Assembly: GCA_903931355.1 (NCBI GenBank)
Contig: CAIZCB010000247.1
Span: 1 to 10,912, forward strand
Direction: 5' to 3'
DNA from: an uncultured Pseudomonadota bacterium
Lineage (GTDB): Bacteria; Pseudomonadota; Gammaproteobacteria; Methylococcales; Methylomonadaceae
DNA length: 10,912 nucleotides
Part shown: positions 1 to 7,184 of the stretch, piece by piece
Numbering within the stretch: position 1 is the first letter of the stretch
How the letters are laid out: each line of letters starts with the position of its first letter
Position numbers and translations under genes: made by a program
The notes under the pieces: model-generated
What the model was told of the DNA's origin: nothing
What the model saw: the letters and a program-made list of their open reading frames with translations, nothing else
Database searches by the model: none

Positions 1-573
1 ATTGCTAATCGCTTTGCGCCTTGGATTGACGAAGAAGAAGTGTTTTCGGTGCTGGATTTATGCACTGGTAGCGCTTGTATCGCTATCGCTTGTGCTTATG
101 CATTTCCCAGTGCTCAAGTCGATGCGGTGGATTTATCGGCAGATGCTTTAGCGGTGGCTGAAATCAATCTCGAAAAACATCATTTAAGTGATGATCTCGC
201 CTTGTACCAATCGGATTTATTTACTGCTTTACCGCGTAAACCTTACGACATCATTGTCACCAACCCGCCTTATGTCAGCATTGCCGAATGGGAAAGCTTG
301 CCAGAGGAGTTCCATGCTGAACCGGCTTTAGGCTTTAAAGGTGGTGATAATGGTTTGGATTTGGTGATTAAAATCTTGGTTGAAGCCAACCACTATTTAG
401 CCGAGCACGGTATCTTAGTGGTCGAAGTCGGCAATAGCGATGTAACCCTACAGGAATTATTCCCCGAAGTGCCGTTTAACTGGCTGGAATTCGAAAACGG
501 TGGCGAAGGCGTGTTTTTATTAACCGCCGAACAAATCAAACTTTACCATTCACTCTTTACAAGCGCCTTATAA
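1..573 (+). CDS. prmB: Ribosomal protein uL3 glutamine N5-methyltransferase PrmB, 3' part
   Basis: The gene is cut by the window start: the frame is open from base 1, and the first GTG, at 40, lies inside the protein and is not its start. The visible 190 codons are the C-terminal two thirds of a family usually about 300 residues long. Visible codons 18-30 carry the S-adenosylmethionine-binding loop ([13 protein letters not shown]), and codons 88-91 carry the NPPY motif that holds the target amide. The C-terminus ([12 protein letters not shown]) matches PrmB as I remember it from E. coli and separates it from the release-factor methylase PrmC. The family methylates a glutamine of ribosomal protein uL3 (L3) in the cytoplasm. 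The stop is 2 bases before aroC, the same order as in E. coli, which suggests co-transcription. The reading is firm apart from the missing N-terminus. Confidence 0.93.
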   Translation: MANRFAPWIDEEEVFSVLDLCTGSACIAIACAYAFPSAQVDAVDLSADALAVAEINLEKHHLSDDLALYQSDLFTALPRKPYDIIVTNPPYVSIAEWESLPEEFHAEPALGFKGGDNGLDLVIKILVEANHYLAEHGILVVEVGNSDVTLQELFPEVPFNWLEFENGGEGVFLLTAEQIKLYHSLFTSAL

Positions 574-575
574 CT

Positions 576-1664
576 ATGTCTGGAAATAGCATCGGAAAAT
601 TGTTCACTGTGACCACCTTTGGCGAAAGCCACGGTCTTTCTATTGGCGCGATTGTTGATGGTTGCCCGCCGGGTTTGTCATTAACCGAAGCCGATTTGCA
701 AATCGATTTAGATCGCCGCAAACCAGGTACTTCACGCCACACCACCCAACGCCGTGAAGCCGACGAAGTGAAAATTTTGTCTGGGGTTTTTGAAGGCAAA
801 ACCACCGGTACTTCCATTGGTTTGTTAATCGAAAACACCGATCAACGCTCAAAAGATTATTCCAAAATCGCCCAAGCTTTCCGTCCCGGTCATGCTGATA
901 TTACTTATCAGCAAAAATACGGTTTCCGTGATTATCGCGGTGGCGGTCGTTCATCGGCTCGCGAAACTGCGATGCGAGTAGCGGCAGGTGCTATTGCTAA
1001 AAAATATTTATTAGAGCAACACGGCATTCAAGTTCGTGGTTATTTATCGCAATTAGGCCCGATTAAAATCGAAAATTTTGATTGGGATGAAATTGCTAAT
1101 AATCCTTTTTTCAGTCCTGATGCTGGCAAAGTGGACGCCATGACCGCTTATATGGACGCATTGCGTAAAGAAGGTGAGTCAATCGGTGCAAAAATTGAAG
1201 TGATTGCCAGTAACGTGCCAGCCGGTTTAGGTGAGCCAGTTTTTGATCGTTTAGATGCGGATTTAGCTCATGCTTTGATGAGCATCAATGCGGTTAAAGG
1301 CGTCGAAATTGGTGATGGTTTTGATTGTATTGAAGCTAAAGGCACTCAATTTAGAGATGAAATCACCCCCGAAGGCTTTTTAAGCAATCATGCCGGTGGC
1401 ATTTTAGGCGGCATTTCCAGCGGTCAAGATATTGTCGCTCGCATCGCTTTAAAACCCACCTCCAGCTTACGTTTGCCAGGTCGTAGCATCAACAGCAAAG
1501 GTGAAGTGGTGGAAGTGGTTACCGAAGGCCGACACGATCCTTGTGTTGGCATCCGTGCCACGCCGATTGCCGAAGCGATGGTGGCGATTATCTTAATGGA
1601 TCATTTATTGCGTCATCGCGCACAAAACCTGCATGTTGATAGTGGTTTACCCGTTTTACGCTAA
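576..1664 (+). CDS. aroC: Chorismate synthase AroC
   Basis: This is a full-length 362-residue protein, close to the E. coli length. It converts 5-enolpyruvylshikimate-3-phosphate to chorismate using reduced FMN, the last common step of aromatic amino acid, folate and quinone synthesis. Three family signatures are visible: [18 protein letters not shown] at residues 3-20, RPGHAD at 103-108 followed by [17 protein letters not shown] at 115-131, and [15 protein letters not shown] near the C-terminus. The two catalytic histidines would be H19 and H106. The ATG follows the prmB stop after 2 bases and has no clear Shine-Dalgarno sequence, so translation may be coupled to prmB. The next gene starts directly after the stop. 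No key residue is missing. Confidence 0.98.
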   Translation: MSGNSIGKLFTVTTFGESHGLSIGAIVDGCPPGLSLTEADLQIDLDRRKPGTSRHTTQRREADEVKILSGVFEGKTTGTSIGLLIENTDQRSKDYSKIAQAFRPGHADITYQQKYGFRDYRGGGRSSARETAMRVAAGAIAKKYLLEQHGIQVRGYLSQLGPIKIENFDWDEIANNPFFSPDAGKVDAMTAYMDALRKEGESIGAKIEVIASNVPAGLGEPVFDRLDADLAHALMSINAVKGVEIGDGFDCIEAKGTQFRDEITPEGFLSNHAGGILGGISSGQDIVARIALKPTSSLRLPGRSINSKGEVVEVVTEGRHDPCVGIRATPIAEAMVAIILMDHLLRHRAQNLHVDSGLPVLR

Positions 1665-2816
1665 ATGAAGCTGCCTTACTGGCGATTATCGGGGTTTTAT
1701 TTTTTCTATTTCGCCACGCTGGGCGCGTTTCTGCCGTTTTGGAGTTTATATCTAAAACACGCCGGATTTGCCGCCAAGGAAATCGGCGAATTAACCGCCT
1801 TAATGATCGCCACCAAAATCATAGCCCCGAATCTGTGGGGCTATGTGGCGGATAAAACCGGCAAACGCTTATGGCTGATTCGCCTCGCCATTGGTTTGTC
1901 GGCTTTATTATTCGCCGGATTTTTTTATGGCAACGATTACTACTGGTTTGCCATCGTCACCATCAGTTTCAGTTTTTTCTGGAACGCCACCTTGCCGCAA
2001 TTTGAAGCGGCGACGCTATTACATCTTAAAAACCAAGCAGGGCAGGCTTATAGCCGCATTCGGCTCTGGGGGTCTATTGGTTTTATTCTGGCGGTGTTGG
2101 GTATAGGCTGGTTTTTAGACAGCTTTAGCATTGGCTATTTGCCGCTGATTATTACCAGTTTATTAAGTCTAAACGCCTTGATTGCACTGATTACTCCCGA
2201 ACCTAAAGCCAGCCAACAAGCCAAGCAAGGTGTGGGGATTTGGCAAGTGTTGTGCCGATTTGAAGTGATCGCTTTTTTCTTGGTCTATATGTTTTTACAA
2301 ATCGCCCATGGCCCTTATTACGTGTTTTATTCGGTTTACCTGAAACAACATGCATACACCGCAACCGCCACGGGTTTGTTGTGGGCGCTAGGGGTTTGTG
2401 CAGAAATCGTCATGTTTATGCTGGTCAGTCATTTATTGCGATTGTTTAGCCTAAGGCGTTTGCTGTTAGTCAGTTTGGCGCTAACTACTTGGCGCTGGTT
2501 GATCATTGCTTATCAAGTTGATCAATTAGCGTGGGCGATTTGGGCGCAATGCTTACACGCCGCCTCTTTTGGTATTGCCCATGTGGTAGCGATTCAATTG
2601 CTGTATCAATATTTTGGCGACCAACATCAAGGCAAAGGCCCAGCGCTTTATGCCAGTTTTAGCTTTGGTATCGGCGGCATGTTGGGGAGTTTGTATAGCG
2701 GCTATTTTTGGGATCAATTAGGTGCTAGTCAGGTGTTTGTGATTGCGGCTTTGGCGAGTGGGCTGGCTTTGTTGATTGGGTTTGTTGGCGTGGGGCGTAA
2801 ACGCGTTGCACGATAA
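1665..2816 (+). CDS. MFS transporter, MFS_1-like (HcaT/LacY-like) type
   Basis: This is a 383-residue, very hydrophobic protein with about 12 predicted membrane segments, placing it in the inner membrane. The loop between the second and third segments carries an MFS motif A, GYVADKTGKR at residues 59-68. The start of the protein (YFFYFATLGAFLPFWSLYL) and the segment around RLWGSIGFI resemble the MFS_1-like group that contains HcaT and nucleoside or sugar proton symporters. The substrate cannot be read from sequence. The ATG abuts the aroC stop with no spacer and no Shine-Dalgarno sequence, suggesting translational coupling. From memory, an MFS gene also follows aroC in Pseudomonas, so the neighbourhood is probably conserved. 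A link to aromatic compounds is only a guess. Confidence 0.88.
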   Translation: MKLPYWRLSGFYFFYFATLGAFLPFWSLYLKHAGFAAKEIGELTALMIATKIIAPNLWGYVADKTGKRLWLIRLAIGLSALLFAGFFYGNDYYWFAIVTISFSFFWNATLPQFEAATLLHLKNQAGQAYSRIRLWGSIGFILAVLGIGWFLDSFSIGYLPLIITSLLSLNALIALITPEPKASQQAKQGVGIWQVLCRFEVIAFFLVYMFLQIAHGPYYVFYSVYLKQHAYTATATGLLWALGVCAEIVMFMLVSHLLRLFSLRRLLLVSLALTTWRWLIIAYQVDQLAWAIWAQCLHAASFGIAHVVAIQLLYQYFGDQHQGKGPALYASFSFGIGGMLGSLYSGYFWDQLGASQVFVIAALASGLALLIGFVGVGRKRVAR

Positions 2817-2824
2817 CCATACTA

Positions 2825-2869
2825 ATTGCTGCCAAAACGATTAAAATCGCTGTTTTTTTAATCAGCAAT
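2825..2869 (+). terminator. Weak terminator-like structure after the MFS gene
   Basis: A 7-bp inverted repeat, ATTGCTG at 2825-2831 and CAGCAAT at 2863-2869, encloses a small CGAT/ATCG hairpin at 2838-2849 that is followed by seven T residues at 2853-2859. The inner stem has only 4-5 bp, so termination would be inefficient. It lies in the 64-bp gap before the next plus-strand gene. Confidence 0.3.
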
Positions 2870-2880
2870 CTATAAAAATC

Positions 2881-3315
2881 ATGAGCTTAATATCTAAAAT
2901 AATAAAAATAGCCATCAAATTAACCCCTAGCGCTTTGATTATCTGGGTAGGGAATTTTGTTTTGAAAGGCATTGCTCAATTAACCGAATTTAGTTTTGAC
3001 CTCGATTCTCGCAAAGTCCATGTACAAACACGGCTGTATGGTGAAGTCGATACCATCGATGTTTGGCTGGAAGATTTTGCTGTCGTCACCGACGGCGAAA
3101 CCTATGAGTTCATGATTAAACAAGCTAAATCTGATCGTCCTTGGTTAACTAATATCTTGGCATTGGTGGTTGGTAAAGCTTGGAAAATTCCAGCAATTCC
3201 ACAATTAGCACCTTATCTTGGTTTGGTGGCTGAATTATTACAAGCCGAACAAATAGTCGATGTTGCAGGCGAATCTGAAGAAAGTCCTTTATTGCCTGTT
3301 ATCGACCAAGGTTAA
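2881..3315 (+). CDS. Hypothetical protein, 144 residues, unrecognised
   Basis: I do not recognise a family. The N-terminal 35 residues are hydrophobic and basic (MSLISKIIKIAIKLTPSALII), possibly a membrane anchor or an amphipathic helix. Residues about 38-80 look like beta strands with charged edges (FSFDLDSRKVHVQTRLYGE, then a DVWLEDFAV stretch). Residues about 85-120 read SDRPWLTNILALVVGKAWKIP and then a proline-rich hydrophobic helix. There are no cysteines, no lipobox and no catalytic-looking motif. Codon use matches the neighbours. No clear Shine-Dalgarno sequence precedes the ATG, which was chosen because it opens the longest frame and gives a sensible N-terminus. It stands 64 bp after the MFS gene and may be read from that operon or alone. 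A lipid- or membrane-associated role is only an impression. Confidence 0.7.
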   Translation: MSLISKIIKIAIKLTPSALIIWVGNFVLKGIAQLTEFSFDLDSRKVHVQTRLYGEVDTIDVWLEDFAVVTDGETYEFMIKQAKSDRPWLTNILALVVGKAWKIPAIPQLAPYLGLVAELLQAEQIVDVAGESEESPLLPVIDQG

Positions 3316-3332
3316 GAGGCTTAGTCGTTTTT

Positions 3333-3360
3333 TCCCGTTGATTCGTTTGAATCAACGGGA
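3333..3360. terminator. Perfect 12-bp stem-loop between convergent genes
   Basis: TCCCGTTGATTC at 3333-3344 pairs perfectly with GAATCAACGGGA at 3349-3360 around a GTTT loop. It sits between the stop of the 144-residue protein (plus) and the stop of the dCMP deaminase (minus), where a shared terminator is expected. The flanks are not canonical: a T run precedes the stem on the plus strand, and only ATCTTTAATT follows it. Termination in both directions is plausible but not certain. Confidence 0.55.
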
Positions 3361-3364
3361 ATCT

Positions 3365-3895
3365 TTAATTGAACGAATTTTCTCCCGTTGCAATTAACTG
3401 TTCTATAAAACTTGAATCGCTGACGCCTAGCTCAGCATAAGCCATGCTTTTTACCCCCGCCGCTTTAAACATTTTATCTACGGCCTGATTAATCAACAGA
3501 TGGCTGTCGTGCTGTTTTTTACGCAGATAAACCACTTCTTTAATTCCTACCTGAATAATCGCTTGAGCGCAGGTGTTGCAAGGGAATTGAGTGGTGTAAA
3601 GCTTGGCGCCCGTCATGTTGTGCAACATGCAGTTATAAATAGCGTTTTTTTCAGCGTGAACCACATAAGTGTGTTTTGAATGAGTCAAATCGCTGTCGTC
3701 TTGGTCTTGCCAATATTGTGGGTCGTTATCATCGCAGCCAGCCGGTAAGCCGTTGTAGCCAATGCCGATGACTTTGTTATTGGGATCGACAATACAAGCG
3801 CCGTTTTGGGTTTTGTTGTCTTTGGAGCGGAACGAGGAGAGCAGAGCGACTGACATAAAGTAGCTATGCCAAGTCATGTATTTTTGTTTTTTCAT
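3365..3895 (-). CDS. Deoxycytidylate (dCMP) deaminase, zinc-dependent
   Basis: This 176-residue protein has the usual length for the cytidine/deoxycytidylate deaminase family related to ComEB and the phage T4 enzyme. It would deaminate dCMP to dUMP, feeding thymidylate synthase. The zinc-binding and catalytic residues are present: H80-A-E82 in the HAEKNAI motif, and P105-C-x-x-C109 in PCNTCAQ. The N-terminal part (RSKDNKTQNGACIVDPNNK, then GIGYNGLP) is typical of dCMP rather than cytidine or tRNA deaminases. The ATG is preceded by no strong Shine-Dalgarno sequence. It lies 66 bp downstream of the GTPase gene in the same direction and may share its transcript. Since the enzyme needs zinc, it could be a client of that GTPase, which is inference. 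Confidence 0.92.
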   Translation of the reverse strand: MKKQKYMTWHSYFMSVALLSSFRSKDNKTQNGACIVDPNNKVIGIGYNGLPAGCDDNDPQYWQDQDDSDLTHSKHTYVVHAEKNAIYNCMLHNMTGAKLYTTQFPCNTCAQAIIQVGIKEVVYLRKKQHDSHLLINQAVDKMFKAAGVKSMAYAELGVSDSSFIEQLIATGENSFN

Positions 3896-3942
3896 AAGCT
3901 TAAAGGTCTTTAACGCGCATTTGCCTACATGATACCTTGTTT

Positions 3943-3961
3943 CTCGGCAAGTTTTGCCGAG
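3943..3961 (-). other. Stem-loop directly after the GTPase stop codon
   Basis: CTCGGCAA at 3943-3950 and TTGCCGAG at 3954-3961 form a perfect 8-bp stem with a 3-base loop. On the minus strand the stem begins at the base after the GTPase stop codon (3962-3964). No U tract follows, so it is not a standard intrinsic terminator. It may stabilise the mRNA end or reduce read-through into the dCMP deaminase gene. Confidence 0.4.
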
Positions 3962-4909
3962 TTAGATTTGCGTGAGTAAGGCTAATTGTTCAAGAAACTC
4001 GACTTTTATGCTATCCAAATTCTCACTGCCAATAAAAACCAGTTTGCTGTGTTGTTCGGTTGATGTTGGTGTGGTCAATGCTGTTGGTGGATACAAAGTG
4101 TTGGTTGTGGCGTGAATTGCCAGTGCTTGGCTGTGATCGTTGGGATAAATCACGCCTTTAATTCGTAGTAATTGCTTTGAATAGCGTGTCACAAAATCTT
4201 GTAATAAGGTTTGTAATTGCGGCCAAGTCGGTGGATTTTGCAGATAAATCGAAACGCTATGAAAACCATGATTTGGTAATTCGGTCTGGGTTGATAAGAC
4301 TCTGATATTAGGCGATTTTAGTTTCGCCAGTTGATTGACTTGCCAGTGTTTAATTTGCGGCGTAGCAGGGGCAAGCGCTGTTAATTGCTGTTCCACTTTG
4401 TCGATTTGTTGCTGATTGGCGTTGTCGATATGTGTCAGTAATAACAAATCAGCCCAAGCAATTTGGGCGTTCACTTCGCTAAAACGGGCTAATTGTTCTA
4501 AAGCTGAGGGAACGGCTACCGTGGTGATGACTTGTTGTAACTGATAGTGTTTAGCCAACCAGCGTTCACGTAGCAAAGTATCCAAAATTGGCTCTGGACT
4601 CGCAACGCCGCTGGTTTCGATGATGATGCGATCAAACGGTTTTTCGCTTGCGCTATTCCATGCCATCCATAAGTTTTTTAATGTCGGTGCTAGGGTGCCC
4701 TTAATCTGGCAACACAGGCAACCGCCAGCCAAGATGGTTAAAGGCATTCCATTTTGTTGCAATAAATCCTGATCAATCGGCGTGCTGCCAAATTCATTAA
4801 TGATCACGGCGGATTTTGGGGTTTCGGCTAGTAAGCGGTTGAGGAGGGTGGTTTTGCCGCTACCCAAAAAACCGGTGATGACAATGACTGGGATTTTTAA
4901 ATGATTCAT
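3962..4909 (-). CDS. COG0523 (CobW/G3E) GTPase, putative zinc metallochaperone
   Basis: This is a 315-residue P-loop GTPase of the CobW/YjiA/ZigA group. Walker A is GFLGSGKT at residues 13-20. The metal-binding CxCC motif is GGCLCC, with C64, C66 and C67. ETSG at 98-101 corresponds to the conserved E-x-SG segment. The C-terminal part ends in a CobW_C-like strand (HSKLVFIGSENLD). Family members bind zinc or cobalt and couple GTP hydrolysis to metal delivery. Here the lysine of the guanine-specificity motif (N/T-K-x-D) is histidine: T159-H160-I161-D162. The aspartate of the preceding VVD strand also appears lost (VITTVAVPSA). No long histidine-rich stretch is seen. It lies downstream of a ZnuD-like receptor with a Zur-type site, so zinc is the likeliest metal. 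The start is the ATG 2 bases after a fossil receptor stop. Confidence 0.92.
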   Translation of the reverse strand: MNHLKIPVIVITGFLGSGKTTLLNRLLAETPKSAVIINEFGSTPIDQDLLQQNGMPLTILAGGCLCCQIKGTLAPTLKNLWMAWNSASEKPFDRIIIETSGVASPEPILDTLLRERWLAKHYQLQQVITTVAVPSALEQLARFSEVNAQIAWADLLLLTHIDNANQQQIDKVEQQLTALAPATPQIKHWQVNQLAKLKSPNIRVLSTQTELPNHGFHSVSIYLQNPPTWPQLQTLLQDFVTRYSKQLLRIKGVIYPNDHSQALAIHATTNTLYPPTALTTPTSTEQHSKLVFIGSENLDSIKVEFLEQLALLTQI

Positions 4910-4911
4910 GG

Positions 4912-4953
4912 CTAGTAACTTAATTTAAAGCCCACTTCAGCACAGCGAGCGGC
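4912..4953 (-). pseudogene. Fossil C-terminus of a second TonB receptor
   Basis: Read on the minus strand, this encodes AARCAEVGFKLSY followed by TAG. It aligns with the last residues of the intact receptor upstream, AGRGAELGFRLSY followed by TAA, with 9 of 13 identical. At DNA level the 32 bases from 4912 match those from 5135 at 27 positions. The frame is closed by a TAG at 4954-4956, so only the tail survives. Its stop lies 2 bases before the GTPase ATG. It is therefore probably the remnant of a receptor gene once tightly joined to the GTPase gene. Confidence 0.7.
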
Positions 4954-4962
4954 CTAAGATTA

Positions 4963-5052
4963 GTAGGCTGGAATAAGCGTAGCGTTTCCGGCGAAGGCTT
5001 TCACAGTTTTCATAAGCCCTCTGCCCGAAACGCTGCGCTTATTCGTGCCTAC
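4963..5052. repeat. Palindromic REP/MITE-like element, about 90 bp
   Basis: The two ends are inverted copies about 30 bases long. The left arm starts GTAGGCTGGAATAAGCGTAG, and the right arm, read on the minus strand, starts GTAGGCACGAATAAGCGCAG. About 26 of 30 positions match. The middle contains a smaller hairpin (GGCTT at 4996-5000 with AAGCC at 5014-5018). It has no coding capacity. Arms of this kind (GTAGG, GAATAAGCG, AGCGTTTC) are common in dispersed bacterial intergenic palindromes. Mobility cannot be judged from one copy. Confidence 0.7.
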
Positions 5053-5102
5053 GTATTCGTCGGTGTTTTTATCATTGTGGGAACGATAAACGTCCTGGAC
5101 TT

Positions 5103-5130
5103 CGTCATTCCCGCGAAGGCGGGAATGACG
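5103..5130. repeat. Perfect 12-bp palindrome resembling the dRS3-type repeat
   Basis: CGTCATTCCCGC at 5103-5114 pairs perfectly with GCGGGAATGACG at 5119-5130 around GAAG. Its core fits ATTCCC-8N-GGGAAT, the form of the neisserial dRS3 repeat, and similar palindromes are dispersed in many proteobacteria. It lies 4 bases beyond the receptor stop codon and could form an mRNA stem-loop at the end of that gene. No U tract follows on the minus strand, so a simple intrinsic terminator is doubtful. Confidence 0.65.
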
Positions 5131-5134
5131 GTTA

Positions 5135-7129
5135 TTAATAACTTAATCTAAAACCCAGTTCAGCACCCCGTCCTGCTTCCGGTGCAAAATTACGCAGGTA
5201 AGAGCTTGCGTTACGAATATTTTCATTCAGCAAGTTATTACCCTTGGCAAACAGCATCAGTTTTGTGTTTTCTGTCGCTTTGATTTGATAGTTAAGCCCA
5301 ACATTGAGTAAAAAATAACCGGCAGTTGTGGTGTCAAACTCGCCAATATAGCTTTGATCATCAGCTCGGGTCAGGCGCAGATAACTGGAAAATTTCTTGT
5401 TGCTGTAATCCAGTTGCACACCATAACGCAAAGGCGGCATTCTGGGAACATTGGCACCGTTACGGAATTCACCACGGGTGTAATCGCTGAATAAGGTCAA
5501 ATCCAGCAAACCATAATGATTTTCCATCATCGGCAAAATCAGCTTCGCTTCATAGCCTTTAAAAATCGCATCCGCTTGAGCACTTTGTAAAACCGGCACA
5601 CTGTCGACAAACTCACCGTTTCTTTGCTGATAGATGTAATCGCCCGCCCAATTATGGAATAAATCAAACTCGGCTCTTAGCCAATCGGTTTTAAACCGAT
5701 AGCCTAAATCAAGGTTATAAGCGGTTTCTAGGCCCAGATTGAGATCGCCGTGTTCATAACTACGAGTGGCATCATGGTAGCCATTGGCTAATAACTCCTG
5801 AACTTGTGGCGCTCTTGAGGAGCGGGTCAACGCCAAATTCAAGCTGTTGCGTTGATCCAATTTCCATAACGCCGATGCAGAAGCGCTGACTGGGGTGTAG
5901 TTCAAATTTGCAAAACCATCCGGTTGAATACTGGTTGGTTCAACGCGAGTACCGAATTGATAAGTGAAGCTGCCCAGCTCAAACGACTCTAAAACGAATG
6001 CACTGTAACTATTGATGTCGGAGCGCGGGACGATACTTTCGCCCGTTAATTTTTCGATGGCGTTAAAATCGCTGGCTTGAGCTTGAAAGCCAACTATACC
6101 GTGCACAATACCAAAGTCTTGATGATCAATTTCTAAACGGCTTTCATAGGATTTGTTGCTGTAAAAAGCCCCAGCTTCGCCATTGGCAATCTCGGTATGT
6201 TGATAGTCGGTGTAGCCAAGGCGAGTGCGAATATTTTTAGCGAACTTAAATGGATTATTTAATTCACTTTTGAAATCGTATTTTTGCTGGCGTAAGGCGA
6301 TACGGACTTTTTCGTCGCCGTTGCCATTGGGCGCAATGCCGTAATTGTTATCAAGATTGTTAATTGAGATGCCAGCAAAACCGCTTGTTGCAACCCAAGA
6401 TAATCCCGCCGAACCGCTGATAGCTTCTGCGCCAGTGTTGTTCAAATAGCCTTTGGGGTTATCGACCACGGTTAGCGATGGATCAGTTATCCCAACTTTA
6501 GCGCTATCTATACCGCTTCCGCCGATGTCCATATTATTGCGGTGTCGATAAAAACCATCGAGGTGATAGGCCAGTTGATTTTTGCCACCTTCAATTTTCA
6601 TGGTGGTACTGGTTTCATCGCTAGTTGAGTCGAAGCGTTGTTCGAGTCCGCCGCCTAATACTTTGTCGGTAATTCTGTTGGGAATTCGGTTATCAACCAC
6701 ATTGACGATACCGCCCATTGCACCGCCGCTATATAGCAATGCCGCTGGGCCACGTAATACTTCAATTCGTTCAGCGAGTAAAGGCTCGACGCTGGAGGCG
6801 TGATCTGGGCTAATCGAAGAAGCATCGTTGCTGCCGATGCCGTTGCTGAGCACTTTAACTCTTGCGCCAGATTGACCTCGGATCACCGGCGTTCCAACCC
6901 CAGGCCCGAAAGATTGGTTGCTGATGCCTAATTCATTTTTCAGTGTGTCGCCGATGCTGTTGCCGATTTTCATGGCTAATTCGTCGTCACTTAACACAGC
7001 GTTTGGCAAAGTGATTTGTGATTGAATTTTGGGTGGGGTAACTATCACGGCTTCAAGCTCGGTTACAGAGCTTTCGAAAGCTAATGCGATTGAAGGAACT
7101 AATAACAACGGTACAGCGTTTTTTAGCAT
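5135..7129 (-). CDS. znuD: ZnuD-like TonB-dependent outer-membrane receptor
   Basis: This is a 664-residue outer-membrane beta-barrel receptor. Residues 1-17 form a signal peptide likely cut after ALA. A TonB-box-like stretch (EAVIVT) follows at 26-31. The plug domain contains PVIRGQSGARVKVL at 81-94, SPDH at 107-110 and RIEVLRGPAALLYSGGAMGG at 121-140. The barrel ends with FRLSY, the C-terminal aromatic expected for insertion. The plug sequence, the segment VRIALRQQKYDFKSEL, and the late NLLNENIRNASSYLRNFAP resemble the zinc receptor ZnuD more than siderophore receptors. In ZnuD the SPDH aspartate and histidine are thought to help bind zinc. The loop after NNYGIAP, which I recall as histidine-rich in many relatives, has no histidine here. 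A Zur-type operator lies upstream and a COG0523 GTPase downstream. Zinc is the best guess, though another metal complex is possible. Confidence 0.88.
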   Translation of the reverse strand: MLKNAVPLLLVPSIALAFESSVTELEAVIVTPPKIQSQITLPNAVLSDDELAMKIGNSIGDTLKNELGISNQSFGPGVGTPVIRGQSGARVKVLSNGIGSNDASSISPDHASSVEPLLAERIEVLRGPAALLYSGGAMGGIVNVVDNRIPNRITDKVLGGGLEQRFDSTSDETSTTMKIEGGKNQLAYHLDGFYRHRNNMDIGGSGIDSAKVGITDPSLTVVDNPKGYLNNTGAEAISGSAGLSWVATSGFAGISINNLDNNYGIAPNGNGDEKVRIALRQQKYDFKSELNNPFKFAKNIRTRLGYTDYQHTEIANGEAGAFYSNKSYESRLEIDHQDFGIVHGIVGFQAQASDFNAIEKLTGESIVPRSDINSYSAFVLESFELGSFTYQFGTRVEPTSIQPDGFANLNYTPVSASASALWKLDQRNSLNLALTRSSRAPQVQELLANGYHDATRSYEHGDLNLGLETAYNLDLGYRFKTDWLRAEFDLFHNWAGDYIYQQRNGEFVDSVPVLQSAQADAIFKGYEAKLILPMMENHYGLLDLTLFSDYTRGEFRNGANVPRMPPLRYGVQLDYSNKKFSSYLRLTRADDQSYIGEFDTTTAGYFLLNVGLNYQIKATENTKLMLFAKGNNLLNENIRNASSYLRNFAPEAGRGAELGFRLSY

Positions 7130-7161
7130 GGGTAAAACTCGATTAAATCACAAAAGCACGA

Positions 7162-7176
7162 TGTTATACTGTAACA
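7162..7176 (-). promoter_or_regulatory. Zur-type operator overlapping the receptor promoter
   Basis: TGTTATACTGTAACA matches the gammaproteobacterial Zur core TGTTATA-N-TATAACA at all but one position (TGTAACA in the second half). It is 32 bp upstream of the receptor ATG. On the minus strand a -10-like TATAAC (7163-7168) lies inside it, with a -35-like TTGCAT (7184-7189) 15 bases upstream. Repressor binding here would block RNA polymerase, as expected for zinc-replete repression. A weaker 15-bp match lies at 7185-7199. The operator assignment rests on the consensus as I remember it. Confidence 0.7.
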
Positions 7177-7184
7177 CATTGCTA

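Noticed and set aside
557..852. Minus-strand frames inside aroC
   Set aside because: They are antisense shadows of a clear chorismate synthase gene.
1891..2106. Plus-strand 71-residue frame inside the MFS gene
   Set aside because: It is an out-of-frame shadow with no ribosome binding site or recognisable product.
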